Source: Wolfiporia cocos (lineage: Eukaryota; Basidiomycota; Agaricomycetes; Polyporales; Phaeolaceae). From it: a stretch of DNA of 64,000 nt. Position 1 is the stretch's first letter; each line of letters begins with the position of its first letter. Made by a program: the position numbers and the translations under genes. Positions 35,114 through 48,725 of this stretch are shown piece after piece. The stretch covers positions 1,984,001 to 2,048,000 of the forward strand of contig JACCLO010000005.1 in the NCBI GenBank assembly GCA_029448655.1. The letters are read 5' to 3'. The notes below the pieces were generated by a model, which ran no database searches, was not told the DNA's origin, and saw only the letters and a list, made by a program, of their open reading frames with translations.

Positions 35114-38100
35114 ATGAAGTGGCCGACACATTGGCCCAAGGTTGTTCTTTCGCTTCTCATCGTCGGTCTGGAGAGTCATAGATGGACATATCGAGATGTT
35201 TCCGTGTTTGCCAATGGCGCAGAATGGACCCCGTCAAAGAAGCTGGCAGCGAGGTATTGGTCACGATCCTTCATCCCCACGAGTGGTAACAATACTCCAG
35301 GGATCAGGTTCGCGACTTATGGTATCACGGCTTTAACAAATATATGAGCCACGGTAAGTCCGCCAGATATGCTCTTATGGGTCAGACTTACCCTCGCGTT
35401 GCCCAATAGCATTCCCAATGGACGAGGTACGCGTCGAACAATGCTTCGTCACCTGAGGTTGAGAGTGTGTCTGACATAGAATGATAGCTTGCACCCCTTT
35501 CATGTAAAGGAAGAGGCCCAGACTGGAATAACCCGTACGTGTGCTCCTACCCTCAGCCGAATCTATTCAAATAGCGTACGAGCCAGCGCGAACATCGCGT
35601 ACAACGATGTTGCGGGTAATTTCTCCGTCACGCTTGTCGATGCCCTTGACACCTTCATCGTCCTGCATGATCCTACCGGTTTCGAGGAAGCTGTCCGCAA
35701 TGTTATGAACTGGGTATCCTTCGATGTGGACACAAAGCCGCAAGTGTTCGAGACGACCATCCGTGTGTTGGGCGGCTTGCTCTCGGCGCACCTGTTCGCG
35801 AACCAAACAGGCCAGCCGTTTTACCTCCCATGGTACCGTGGGGAGCTCTTGGGCATGGCACGCGACCTTGGAGACAGGCTGTTGCCTGCGTTTGCTACCC
35901 CAACGGGAATTCCGTACGCAAGGGTCATTACATTTCCTTGTTTTGTCCGTGTCTCGCGCTGATATGTCATCAGCTTAACCTCCGACATGGGCTGATGAAG
36001 GGAGAGTCCTTCGACTCATGTACGTACATCGTCGTGTGTGGCGTAGCGTGAATGTGATAGACGTGACAGGTACGGCCGGGGCAGGATCACTCATTCTCGA
36101 ATTTGGGACACTGAGCCGCCTCACCGGTGATCCACGCTTTGAGAAGGCTGCATACAAGGCGTTTTTTGCCCTTTGGAACCGAAAATCAGATATCGGTCTC
36201 GTTGGCAACACAATCAACATCTGGACTGGGGTGTGTGACTCTCGAGAACGTTACTGTACTCAATTGTTTTGATGAAGCTTGACACGGACAGATGTGGATG
36301 CACCCTGAAGTTAGTAGTATAGGTGCTGGAATAGACTCGTTCTTTGAATATGCCCTTAAGTGGTATGTAATGAGTGGTGCGTATGTGCTCAGATTTTCAT
36401 CATTGTAAGAGCTCATTATGCGATACATAGGCGAGGTGGAATTCCTGGATGTGTGGCAAGAGGCATATGCTGCTATTATGCGCTACGCACGTGCGCCAGA
36501 CGGCTACTGGGTATGTATGTAATGTTGGCACCTGTGTTTCACTTGCGAATCATTGCACAATGCTCCTAGTTTCGCAGCGTCAACATTCACACAGTCAGTT
36601 CTAGTCCTCTCATCCTGAGCGTTTGATCCATTGAACGACTGCACACGTAGGGCGATGTATCATACCAGACGTTTGACTCGCTTTCCGCATTTTGGCCTGG
36701 TCTGCAGGTGTTAGCAGGCGATGTTGAGAACGCCATCAAATCGCATATGACTTGTCAGTCCTTCATCCGAACATGCCAAAGCAAACTAACAACAGTGCAG
36801 ACTGGAACATTTGGAGGGCACACTCCGGTCTTCCGGAGGTGTGGGACATGAGCTTCCGACAAGGCACGTCCATGCAATATCCGCTGCGGCCAGGTATGTC
36901 TTGCAGCCCAGCATGACGTCACGCTCATAGTAAATCCCGGTTTCTAAGAGTTTGTGGAGTCAACATGGTATCTATATAGGGTATGTTTCCTCCCACCAAC
37001 CAGTAAACAAACGAAGGCTTAAGATTAACAAGGCTACTCGCGATCCCTTTTATCTCGATGTCGCGGGACGCGTCCTATATGACATCACAACACGGGCAAA
37101 GGTCCCTTGTGGGCTCGCAGGCATCGGCGATTTGCGCACGAACAAGCTGGAAGACCGGATGGAATCCTTCGTCCTCTCCGAAACACTGAAGGTGTGTGCG
37201 GTCCTTCGTTAAACATACTCATGCCTCATAGGTGGTTTCAGTACCTCTACCTACTCTTTGACGAAGAGAATCTCTTGAACACTAACGACTCCAACTACAT
37301 CCTGACTACCGAAGGCCACATCCTCTGGCTAGACCGAGACCTCATCAAGCCTATGTCGCTTGCGCGGCGCAAGCTGCGTGGAGCGGAGCATCACCAGTGC
37401 CCCGCGTATGAGCCGCCACTGATCGCATTCGACGACTGGGATGCAGAGACAGGAATGTCGGCGAACATACGTGCGCGGTCTGACGCAGACTTTGTTCGAG
37501 AGCTCATCGGCGTCAAGCCGACCAGCCAGGACGCAAAGACGTATTTTCCTGGCGGCTGGTGCGAGATACCGAAGATGGCGTTATTCGTGGGTGAACGAGT
37601 TGCGTGAAAGTATGTGAATGCGCTGATCACGGGCGGACAGTCCTACGACTTCATTCTGTCCCCCAACGGGCAAAACATCCCCGAGGACATGAATCCAGGG
37701 GCAGGGAAACTTGGTTTCCTCCCAGATGGCTACATCCTGCACAATATATCTGGAATCCGCGCGCATATCGTTAGTCGCCTCGACGGACAAGGCTACGATA
37801 TCACAAAATGTTCGCGGTCCGCATCATCGACGGGTCAAATACATCGCTGACATGAGCTGCAGTGGGGCCATATACCGTCAAGACAGGCCAGCTAGTCTAC
37901 GTGGACGATCCAGAACTTGTGCCGCAAGATGGCAAAGACGGGAATGAGCGAACGGGTAGCCATCGCATACCAGAAGTGAATATGCGGTTCTACTTGGAGT
38001 TCGTCGACCCCCTCTTCCTCTTACAGCCTGGCATGCACGACATGGCCACCGAGGTGTTCGTGACGGCTTCAACGGCACTGTTTGGTGGGGACCCCACGCT

Positions 38101-38599
38101 GTTATCGCCGTCGGGAGAACCTGTCCTGCGATTTGGACGCGGAGACGGCTCGCGCCTCGTGAGAGAGCTTTCAAACTCATTCGGGTGTCAACCATATAAC
38201 CGCACGTTCCACGACAACGCTGTGCTGGTAATGCGAGGCGAATGTACCTTCTTGGAGAAATTGGTGCACGCACGCAGGGCCGGCGCGTCAGGCGTAATCG
38301 TCATCAGCGACGAGGAGACGAAGATTAACCCATCTTCCGACCTGGACGAGCTTGTTGCGGTTCAAGATTTGATCAACGACGCCGTGGTCGTTGTGCTCAA
38401 AAAATCAGTGGGCGAGGTTGTATCCACGCTGCTGAGTGCGGCCGAGGAGGCGGGGATCGGGCAGGTCGTGGTGGCGGTCGAGCCTGAGGCACAGCCGGCA
38501 ACAAACCAGCAGAAGAAAGCTCCCAGCGAACATAAAGATACGCCACGCGTTCTGTTTCTGAACGGACATCCGCTGTTGAATACTAGACTAATGGTGTGA
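35114..38599 (+). CDS. HTM1: EDEM/Htm1-type GH47 alpha-mannosidase with PA domain
   Basis: This is an ER-lumen alpha-1,2-mannosidase-like protein that marks misfolded glycoproteins for ERAD. The ATG at 35114 gives a hydrophobic N-terminus ([12 protein letters not shown]), likely the signal peptide. The GH47 domain is spread over about 14 exons: [53 protein letters not shown] with an acidic catalytic residue, [50 protein letters not shown] and [11 protein letters not shown] (calcium/substrate site). The C-terminal exon has a protease-associated domain ([28 protein letters not shown]). EDEM proteins with a PA domain are known. There is no C-terminal HDEL or KDEL. Confidence 0.92.
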
Positions 38600-38686
38600 A
38601 CCATCCCGTTCGCAGGTCCATGTAGCAGGATATCTATAGCAGCAAGAACACATGAATAAAGAGATACCATGCATTAATAGCAATAA

Positions 38687-39391
38687 TTAATCATCCGTCT
38701 TGACCATAGAGTACACGGGTGCGTCCAGCCGTTGAGCACCCTTAAGGAACAGGAGCTCGATGATGAAGAGGTATTCAATGACCTTGCCGCCCAGTTGGCT
38801 AACCAGCTGACCAGCGGCCTTTGCGGACCCGCCTGCAACAAGCATGAGCAGCACAATCGGTAGATTGTCTCCAAGACGCACCAGTAGCGATCAGGTCGTC
38901 TATAATGACTACATTTTGGCCGGGCTGGATAGCGTCCGCCTGCATCTCGAAAGAATCCTTGCGATTCTAGTCTCAGCATAAGCAGCTTCAGCCCAGCGAT
39001 AGCACTACTCACCGAGCCGTACTCTTTCTCATATGTCGCAGTAACACATTCTCCGGGCAGTTTGCCCTTCTTGCGCACAGGCACGAAAGCAGCGCCGAGC
39101 CTCATCGCAATGACCGGGCCCAACAGGAAGCCACGCGCATCGAGAGCAACGACGACGTCCACCTTCTTTGACGGGGATTGTGGAATAGTGTGCGATGTCA
39201 GGTGGTATACGAAGTGCGTGATGAGCGACTCGAAGGCTACTGGGTCTCGGAGAATAGGGAAGATATCCAAGAAGACAATCCCCTGCAGGACAGACGTAAA
39301 TGCGTTCGGCACAATCTCTCAGATGGCATACCTTCTTCGGGAAATCAGGGTGAGCCTTCAGCAGACTCCTCAGGTGTTCAATGTCGGCCAT
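38687..39391 (-). CDS. APT1: Adenine phosphoribosyltransferase
   Basis: Adenine phosphoribosyltransferase makes AMP from adenine and PRPP (purine salvage, cytosol). The ATG at 39391 gives MADIEHLRSLLKAHPDFPKK. Exons joined over short introns give GIVFLDIFPILRDPVAFE, VDVVVALDARGFLLGPVIAMRLG, FVPVRKKGKLPGE and the PRPP loop NVVIIDDLIATGGSAKAA, ending in APVYSMVKTDD. All family motifs are intact and the length of about 185 residues is normal. Two introns lie in the 39278-39350 and 38870-39010 regions; the second requires confirming its exact sites. Confidence 0.93.
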
Positions 39392-39785
39392 GAGCGAAAC
39401 AAACTCTACTGTAGAGTAATGGGTTGGGAGGAGTGGTGAAGATCGGCATGCAATCTCATGTCTGATAATATCGAAATTTCATTCTAAATTTTCAAATCAA
39501 GATTTGAAGAGTAACCACTTCGCCTCTCAGGAGTTAAACAAGAACTTGCAAAGGCTCGCAGGGACACTCTGGCGCAAGAACGTTGAAATGGAGCAGACGA
39601 GATTCTGCTTATGCCGCGAACTATTGGATCACGATCTGATGGGTCGATCACTCGCAAGGAGCGGGGCACACGTTCTGCTACTCATGACAACGCATGTTAT
39701 CCGCGATGTCATGAGCATATCATTGTCATACCCGTATCATAAGAGAAGGAAAAGCGTGGGTGATACATAGGTCGACAAAATATGA
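39392..39785. other. Intergenic
   Basis: Promoter of the APT1 gene and 3' flank of the eS1 gene, both on the minus strand. Nothing recognisable was seen. Confidence 0.5.
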
Positions 39786-40783
39786 TTACACCGAGTCAAG
39801 GATCTCCGGCTCCTTGAAGTCCTTGACGACACGGGTGCCAGTCTCCTGCATTCAAGGAGTTAGAACGAAAACAAACGAGCAAACACACGGATCCAACTCA
39901 CGTCCGTCGACTCGCCGTGAAGCTCAAGAAGCTTCGACAGGTCGAATTTGGGGGCCTTCAGGATCTTCGCTTTGTGGACGTAGACGTTCTGAAGGGGGTA
40001 GATGCTGCGCGCCGCCTTCTCAATCTCACGGCCAATCGCCTCGGGCACAAACTTCTGCACGAGCTCCTTGAGATCGCACGACGACGCCTCCCGAGTCATG
40101 ATCTCGAACATCTTCCGTCGGATCTCCCGGACCTGGCTGCTCTGCGCGTAGGTTGTCTTGCGAACCTGCTGTGGCCGACGCTTCGTGAAGCCGATGGCGA
40201 AGAGACGGAGGATGTAGCCGTCGGTCGTCTTCACATCGACGTGCGCCTCGATGAGGGTTTGCCACTTGCGCACAAGCGAGCGGAGCTTGTCGGAGGAGAA
40301 CGACATGCCGTGGAAGTTGGTGAGGCAGTTCTTGCCCTGAACCTCGTCAACCCGGAGCTTGATTTTGCGGAACGCCTGCTCCTCATCGTTGTTCAGGTCC
40401 GCGAGAGACACCTCAACAATGCGACCCTTCAGCGAGTCGTTCGCATTTTCTGAGACGCGGTAAACTCGCGGAGCCATTGCAATTGAGCGACGACGTACTG
40501 AGACCCGACGAGCGGTTCACGAGAGTCTTGCCGACATTGCGCTTCTCGAATATTGAGGGCGCCTTAATGTCGTACCAGTCTACAGACATGATCAACCCCT
40601 CCAGCAGCATAGGAGCAAGACAACAACGCACCCTTCCTGGTGAAGGGGTCGACGACCTTCTTCTTGATACCCTTCTTTCCCTTAGACAACCGCTTGTTCT
40701 GCGCGAAGTCAGCGCGTCAGAAACCGACCAGCATAGCATAGAGAGTCCAGCAGAGCAGTGTGACTGACTTTTCCAACGGCCAT
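39786..40783 (-). CDS. RPS1: 40S ribosomal protein eS1 (S3Ae)
   Basis: This is a eukaryote/archaea-specific small-subunit ribosomal protein. The ATG at 40783 opens a five-codon exon (MAVGK), a common arrangement in fungal ribosomal genes. Next exons give [56 protein letters not shown] (joined), then the long exon with [57 protein letters not shown] and a last exon ending EPEILDSV. The size of about 255 residues and all conserved blocks are normal. The tiny first exon and introns near 40710-40765 and 40580-40640 are inferred from frame continuity. Confidence 0.95.
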
Positions 40784-40986
40784 GTTGCGTTAGAGGATCG
40801 CGCCGACGAGCAGAGACCGAAGGAGCGATAGGGAGGCAGGCACCGGCACTTGGACGGGCTGGGTTTTGGCGTGGTGAAGCTGTAGCGGGTTCGTCCGCGT
40901 ATGGTGTGTGGGAATTTGCGGTGGCTGCAAACCTTACTTTGCAGCTGTACTGCACTTCTCACGCCACATCTGCTGCGTCCCTCATC

Positions 40987-41755
40987 ATGTCGACGTCGAC
41001 CACCTTGACGCGTTCGCAATTCGAGACGGCGTGCAAGGCCTACATCGCTAAGGCCAATGTCGAAAATCCTGCCTCATCGCTTGGCTGGTCTTGGGAATGT
41101 CATCCAGTGCGCAGGATCACTGCTGCCTCGATCTCGTCGGTTGAAAGATTGTCTAGACGACTAAGCTGGGTTACTTGACGCGCTCTGTTCAATTTCCGCT
41201 GCGTCATATGGACCCCGTTGTCGACACAGACCTTGAGGATAGCTCCTATGAACTGGAAGATCTGTCAGACGACGGCACGACCTCTAATGCTGCTTCTCAT
41301 ATAGGCATCTGCACATCTCGCCAATATGTCGCATTTCACCCTACATTTTGTGTACCTGCTTTCTACTTCACCATTCACCATAGCAGTAGGTTCCACAATC
41401 TTGCTGGCTTGTTGTATCCTCCGACACTCCAGATATAGATGGGATGCCGCTATCCCTCGACGAGATCGTTCGCTCCTCGCTTCTGCGCCAACACACTCTA
41501 GAGGGTACGGAAAGAACGCCGTACTCTGTGGGCGATCCTGGCTCTCCGTTCCCTATGCTTTCGCAAGGCGACCACCCAGTATTTGCGACTCCCTTTTGGT
41601 ACCTACATCCATGTCACACCTCGGAAGTTGTGACGGAGATCATGGCCGAAGTCCAGCAAGAGAATTGGGTGGAAGAGGAAGTGCTTGTCAGATGGATGGA
41701 GGCATGGTTCATGGTGCTGGGTCAGGTCGTGGCTCTGGATCGCGGCGTATCGTAA
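40987..41755 (+). CDS. ATG10: Atg10 ubiquitin-like conjugating (E2-like) enzyme
   Basis: This is the E2-like enzyme that conjugates Atg12 to Atg5 in autophagy. From the ATG at 40987: LTRSQFETACKAYIAK and WSWECHP, an intron, then TTKLGYLTRSVQFPLRHMD and an acidic Ser/Asp segment. YVAFHPTFCVPAFYFTIHHS follows; it matches the family's beta strands. After an intron near 41391-41440 comes GMPLSLDEIVRSSLL, then FWYLHPCHTSEVVTEIM with the catalytic Cys in the HPC motif conserved in Atg3 and Atg10. The frame ends at 41753-41755. The length of about 215 residues fits. Confidence 0.88.
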
Positions 41756-42212
41756 GTCCATCTAGGCATCACGCTCAGCGCGATACCGTCCGACGCTGGT
41801 GAACTATGGTGACACGCTGCGTCAATTATGATGCCGAGTAGGAAGTTTGTCGAAGGGCACAAGAATATCTCTGGGTGTTCAATGAGCACGTTGACAAGCC
41901 CGATGCGTGATTCTGAGGTTCTGGAACAAGTGCGGCTGCAAATGAACATCTGATTCCCGCCTACACATATTGAACTCGATCGGTCATGCGACCGCCCTGG
42001 CCGACGCGTTTTATAAGAGCTGACCATCAGCATGTTTGCCGGAATCGCCTCACAATCGCCCTCATACGCTGTGCCTCGCAAGGCGCAGGCCACTTGTCGT
42101 TCTACATTCAGCGGCACGAGTCGTACGATTAGTATTTCCCAAGATCTGATTCTGGCGATTCGCCGGCTTTCTCCACGTAGCCTGGCCCTGGATATAAAGC
42201 GGTGACCAGGCG
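41756..42212. promoter_or_regulatory. Intergenic and thiolase promoter with TATAAA
   Basis: 3' flank of ATG10 and promoter of the thiolase gene. A TATAAA lies at 42191-42196, only about 17 bp before the first ATG at 42213 (see findings). No gene is seen. Confidence 0.45.
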
Positions 42213-43732
<1,520 letters not shown>

Positions 43733-43847
43733 TCTGGGACCATCGTCGCTGTCTGTACTGTCTACTTGCATTGCTATCGTATTCCATACATCTAAAATTC
43801 GCTATTGCCCGCTGAGTGAATGACATCCGCGAATAAAGTTACCCAAA

Positions 43848-44600
43848 TCCATAATATAATGGGAGCTCGCGCCGTAGGCGCTCACGTGTCGCTAGCGTGC
43901 AGCTAGCGTGTCGCTCGCGTGTCGCTCGCGTTTTGCGCACATGGCGAGCACGTTTGCCGCGTGGCGTCCATGCGCGTCGTTGATCCTCCTCCCATTAGAT
44001 AGGGCGCCTGCCATCCGCGGAGTTGGCCGGTGGATTCCCACGCCCGGCGCCTGCAAGGTGCGCGCGCTGTTCGTGCCCCGCACCACGGGGATTCGTGCCC
44101 CACACCACGGGGATTCGTGGCCGATTCCATGGGGGTTTGTGGCCCATGCCACAGGGATTTGTGTCCTGTGGCATGGGGATTTTGTAATGTAAATACCCCA
44201 CACCACGGGGATTTGTACCCCGTGCCACGGGGATTCGTGCCCTACACCACAGGGATTTTTGGCCCATGCCATGGGGGTTTGTGCCCCATGCCACGGGGAT
44301 TCGTGCCCCATGCCACAGGGATTTGTGTCCTGTGGCATGGGGATTTTGTAATATAAATACTCCACACCACAGGGGTCTGTACCCTGTGCCACAGGTATTT
44401 GCACCCCAATGCCACAGGGGTGAATTCCCACACCCAGAGCCTGCAAGGCATGCGTGCCAGTTACAGATTCTACAAGCAAAGCGACAACGATACCGAGCAT
44501 CAGCGAGGTGGAGGAGTGGCTGAGTAGGCAGAGGCTAAAATATATTCCTAAGACATAACATTTGTGGCGAAGCCACAGGTAATTAAGCTATCTGAACTAT
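43848..44600 (+). mobile_element. Array unit 1 (type A)
   Basis: Starts TCCATAATATAATGGG after host-like sequence. Has the 22-bp minisatellite in two clusters separated by a GTAATGTAAATACC spacer. 3' hairpin at 44573-44587. Confidence 0.65.
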
Positions 44601-44919
44601 AATGGGAGCTCGCGCCGTAGGCGCTCGCGTACAGCTAGCGTGCAGCTAGCGTGTCGCTCGCGTGCAGCTAGCGTGTCGCTCGCGTGTCGCTCGCGTTTTG
44701 CGCACATGGCGAGCACGTTTGCCGCGTGGCGGCGCCTGTAGGGCGCCCATCGAGTGCGCGCCGGCGCCTGCAAGGCGCGCGTGCCGGTTGCAAAGGTGTT
44801 ACAAGCGAAGCGACGACGAGGCCGAGCGTTAGCGAGGTGGAGGAGTGGCTGAGCGGGCAGAGATAAGCAATACAAGTTCTAATTACAAAATTGTGGCGAA
44901 GCCACAGGTAATTAAGCTA
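44601..44919 (+). mobile_element. Array unit 2 (short form)
   Basis: A 319-bp unit without the minisatellite: 5' GGGAGCTCGCGCC, CTAGCGTG repeats, a GGCGCC-rich core, the GAGTGGCTGAGC block, and a 3' hairpin at 44892-44906. Confidence 0.65.
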
Positions 44920-45830
44920 TCTATAGGTGGGGGCTCGCGTGGGAGGCGTCGCGTGTCGCTCGCGTTTTGCGCACCTGGCGTCCACGTTCGCCGCGTGGCG
45001 TCCATGCGCGTCGTCAATCCTGCTCCCATTAGATAGGGCGCCTGGCGCCGGTGAATTCCCACGCCCAGCGCCTGCAAGGCGCGCGCGCTGTTCCTGCCCC
45101 GCACCACGGGGATTCATGCCCCATGCCACGGGAATTCGTGCCCCACACCACGGGGATTCGTGCCCCACACCACGGGGATTTGTGGCTCGTGCCACGGGGG
45201 TTTGTGGCCCTTGCCACGGGGATTTGTGCCCCGTGCCACGGGGATTTGTGCCCTGTGCCACGGGGATTTGTACCACATGCCACAGGGATTTGTACTGCAC
45301 ACCATGGGGATTTGTGCCCCATGCCACAGGGATTTTTGTAATGTAAATACCCTGCACCACGGGGATTTGCACCCTGCACCATAGGGATTTGTGCCCCATG
45401 CCACAGGGATTTGTGCTCTGTATCATGGAGATTTGTGCCCCGTGCCACAGGGATCTGTGCTTTGTGCCACGGGGATTTATGCCTCATGCCACGGGGATCT
45501 TTGTAACATAAATGGCCTGTGCTGTAGATGCCTGCCAAAAGATTGCAAAAAAATGAAGAACATTTTGACACCACATTACACAGTATTACAAGCAAAGCGA
45601 TGATGAGACTGAGGATCAGCGAGGTGTCAGAAGTGGCTGAGCAGGCAGAGACAAGAGACAAAAGAGGGAAGTTGGGGAAGCCATGGGTAATGCACATGAA
45701 ATTCATAGGGGATCCACAGGTAACTTAAAAAAACCCCTGATTATCTGAAATAGGCGCACATGGATTGGAATAATATATTGAAGTGGTAAAAGTGGTGTGA
45801 CCGTGGCGAAGCCACGGGTAATTAACCTAG
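44920..45830 (+). mobile_element. Array unit 3 (type B)
   Basis: 5' end variant GGGGGCTCGCGTGGGAGG. Longest minisatellite of the first half (about 45095-45505), then the type-B tail with TTGACACCACATTAC and the GGTGTCAGAAGTGGCTGAGC block. Hairpin at 45801-45817, then CTAG. Confidence 0.65.
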
Positions 45831-46908
45831 TCTAAAAGTAATGGGAGCTCGCGCCGTAGGCGCTCGCGTGTCGCTAGCGTGCAGCTAGCGTGCAGCTAGC
45901 GTGTCGCTCGCGTGTCGCTCGCGTTTTGCGCACGTTCAGCGCACGTTTTGCGCACATGGACGCCACGTTTGCCGCGTGGCGTCCATGCACGTCGTTGATC
46001 CTGCTCCCATTAGATAGGGCGCCTGCCATCCGCGGAGTTGGCCGGTGGATTCCCACGCCCGGCGCCTGCAAGGCGCGCGCGCTGTTCCTGCCCCGCACCA
46101 CGGGGATTCATGCCCCACACCACGGGGATTCGTGCCCCACACCACGGGGATTTGTGGCCCTTGCCACGGGGGTTTGTGGCCCATGCCACAGGGATTTGTG
46201 CCCCGTGCCATGGGGATTTGTGCCCCACATCATGGGGATTTTTGTAATGTAAATACCCCACACCACGGGGATTTGTGCCCCATGCCACAGGGATTTGTAC
46301 CCCACACCATGGGGATTTGCACCCCATGCCACGGGGAATTGTGCTCTGTGCCACAGGGATTTGTGCCCTGTGCCACGGGGATTTTTGTAATGTAAATACC
46401 CCACACCACGGGGATTTGTACTGCATGCCACAGGGATTTGTACTGCACACCATGGGGATTTGTGCCCCATGCCACAGGGATTTTTGTAATGTAAATATCC
46501 TGCACCACGGGGATTTGTACCCTGCACCATGGGGGTTTGTGTCCCATGCTATGGGGATTTGTGCCCTGCCACAGGGATTTTTGTAACATAAATGGCCTGT
46601 GCTGTAGATGCCTGCCAAAAGATTGCAAAAAATGAAGAACATTTTGACACCACATTGCACAGTATTACAAGCGAAGCGACGATGAGACCGAGGATCAGCG
46701 AGGTGTCAGAAGTGGCTGAGCAGGCAGAGACAAGAGACAAAAGAGGGAAGTTGGGGAAGCCATGGGTAATGCACAGGAAATTCATGGGGGATGCACAGGT
46801 AACTTCAAAAAAACCCGATTATCTGAAATAGGCACACATGGATTGGGATACTGTATTGAAGTGGAAAAAGCGGTGTGACCGTGGCGAAGCCACGGGTAAT
46901 TAACCTAG
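45831..46908 (+). mobile_element. Array unit 4 (type B)
   Basis: Type-B unit of 1,078 bp. It holds a 33-nt perfect hairpin (13-bp stem) at 45955-45987. The 3' hairpin at 46879-46895 is followed by CTAG. From about 45907 on it is the template of unit 6. Confidence 0.7.
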
Positions 46909-47669
46909 TCCATAAAGTAAGGGGAGCTCGCGCCGTAGGCGCTCGCGTGCCGCTAGCGTGTCGCTCGCGTTTTGCGCACATGGACGCCACGTTTGCCGCG
47001 TGGCGTCCATGCGCGTCGTTGATCCTCCTCCCATTAGATAGGGCGCCTGCCGTCCGCGGAGTTGGCCGGTAGATTCCCACGCCCGGCGCCTGCAAGGTGC
47101 GCACGCTGTTCCTGCCCCGCACCACGGGGATTCGTGCCCCATGCCACGGGGATTCGTGCCCCATGCCACGGGGATTCGTGCCCCACACCACGGGGATTCG
47201 TGGCCCATTCCATGGGGGTTTGTGGCCCATGCCACAGGGATTTGTGTCCTGTGGCATGGGGATTTTGTAATGTAAATACCCCACACCACGGGGATTTGTA
47301 CCCCGTGCCACGGGGATTCGTGCCCTACACCACGGAGATTTTTGGCCCATGCTATGGGGGTTTGTGCCCCATGCCACGGGATTCGTGCCCCATGCCACAG
47401 GGATTTGTGTCCTGTGGCATGGGGATTTTGTAATATAAATACTCCACACCACAGGGGTTTGTACCCTGTGCCACAGGTATTTGCACCCCAATGCCACAGG
47501 GGTGAATTCCCACACCCAGCGCCTGCAAGGCATGCCGGTTACAGATTCTACAAGCAAAGCGACAACGATACCGAGCATCAGCGAGGTGGAGGAGTGGCTG
47601 AGCAGGCAGAGACTAAAATATATTCTTAACACATAATGTTTGTGGCGAAGCCACAGGTAACTAAGCTAG
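46909..47669 (+). mobile_element. Array unit 5 (type A)
   Basis: A 761-bp type-A unit starting TCCATAAAGTAAGGGG. 3' hairpin at 47641-47655, then GCTAG. It appears identical to unit 7. Confidence 0.7.
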
Positions 47670-48725
47670 TCTATAAGTAATGGGGGCTCGCGCCGGAGGC
47701 GCTCGCGTGCAGCTAGCGTGTCACTCGCGTGTCGCTCGCGTTTTGCGCACGTTCAGCGCACGTTTTGCGCACATGGACGCCACGTTTGCCGCGTGGCGTC
47801 CATGCACGTCGTTGATCCTGCTCCCATTAGATAGGGCGCCTGCCATCCGCGGAGTTGGCCGGTGGATTCCCACGCCCGGCGCCTGCAAGGCGCGCGCGCT
47901 GTTCCTGCCCCGCACCACGGGGATTCATGCCCCACACCACGGGGATTCGTGCCCCACACCACGGGGATTTGTGGCCCTTGCCACGGGGGTTTGTGGCCCA
48001 TGCCACAGGGATTTGTGCCCCGTGCCATGGGGATTTGTGCCCCACATCATGGGGATTTTTGTAATGTAAATACCCCACACCACGGGGATTTGTGCCCCAT
48101 GCCACAGGGATTTGTACCCCACACCATGGGGATTTGCACCCCATGCCACGGGGAATTGTGCTCTGTGCCACAGGGATTTGTGCCCTGTGCCACGGGGATT
48201 TTTGTAATGTAAATACCCCACACCACGGGGATTTGTACTGCATGCCACAGGGATTTGTACTGCACACCATGGGGATTTGTGCCCCATGCCACAGGGATTT
48301 TTGTAATGTAAATATCCTGCACCACGGGGATTTGTACCCTGCACCATGGGGGTTTGTGTCCCATGCTATGGGGATTTGTGCCCTGCCACAGGGATTTTTG
48401 TAACATAAATGGCCTGTGCTGTAGATGCCTGCCAAAAGATTGCAAAAAATGAAGAACATTTTGACACCACATTGCACAGTATTACAAGCGAAGCGACGAT
48501 GAGACCGAGGATCAGCGAGGTGTCAGAAGTGGCTGAGCAGGCAGAGACAAGAGACAAAAGAGGGAAGTTGGGGAAGCCATGGGTAATGCACAGGAAATTC
48601 ATGGGGGATGCACAGGTAACTTCAAAAAAACCCGATTATCTGAAATAGGCACACATGGATTGGGATACTGTATTGAAGTGGAAAAAGCGGTGTGACCGTG
48701 GCGAAGCCACGGGTAATTAACCTAG
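47670..48725 (+). mobile_element. Array unit 6 (type B, copy of unit 4)
   Basis: Apparently identical to unit 4 after its first ~75 bp, at an offset of 1,817 bp. It is 22 bp shorter in the 5' short-repeat zone. Hairpin at 48696-48712. Confidence 0.7.

Noticed and set aside
38874..39030. A possible frameshift in the adenine phosphoribosyltransferase.
   Set aside because: The change of frame is explained by a short intron; the conserved motifs continue on both sides.
39917..40453. A 178-codon plus-strand frame.
   Set aside because: It is the antisense shadow of the eS1 coding exon.
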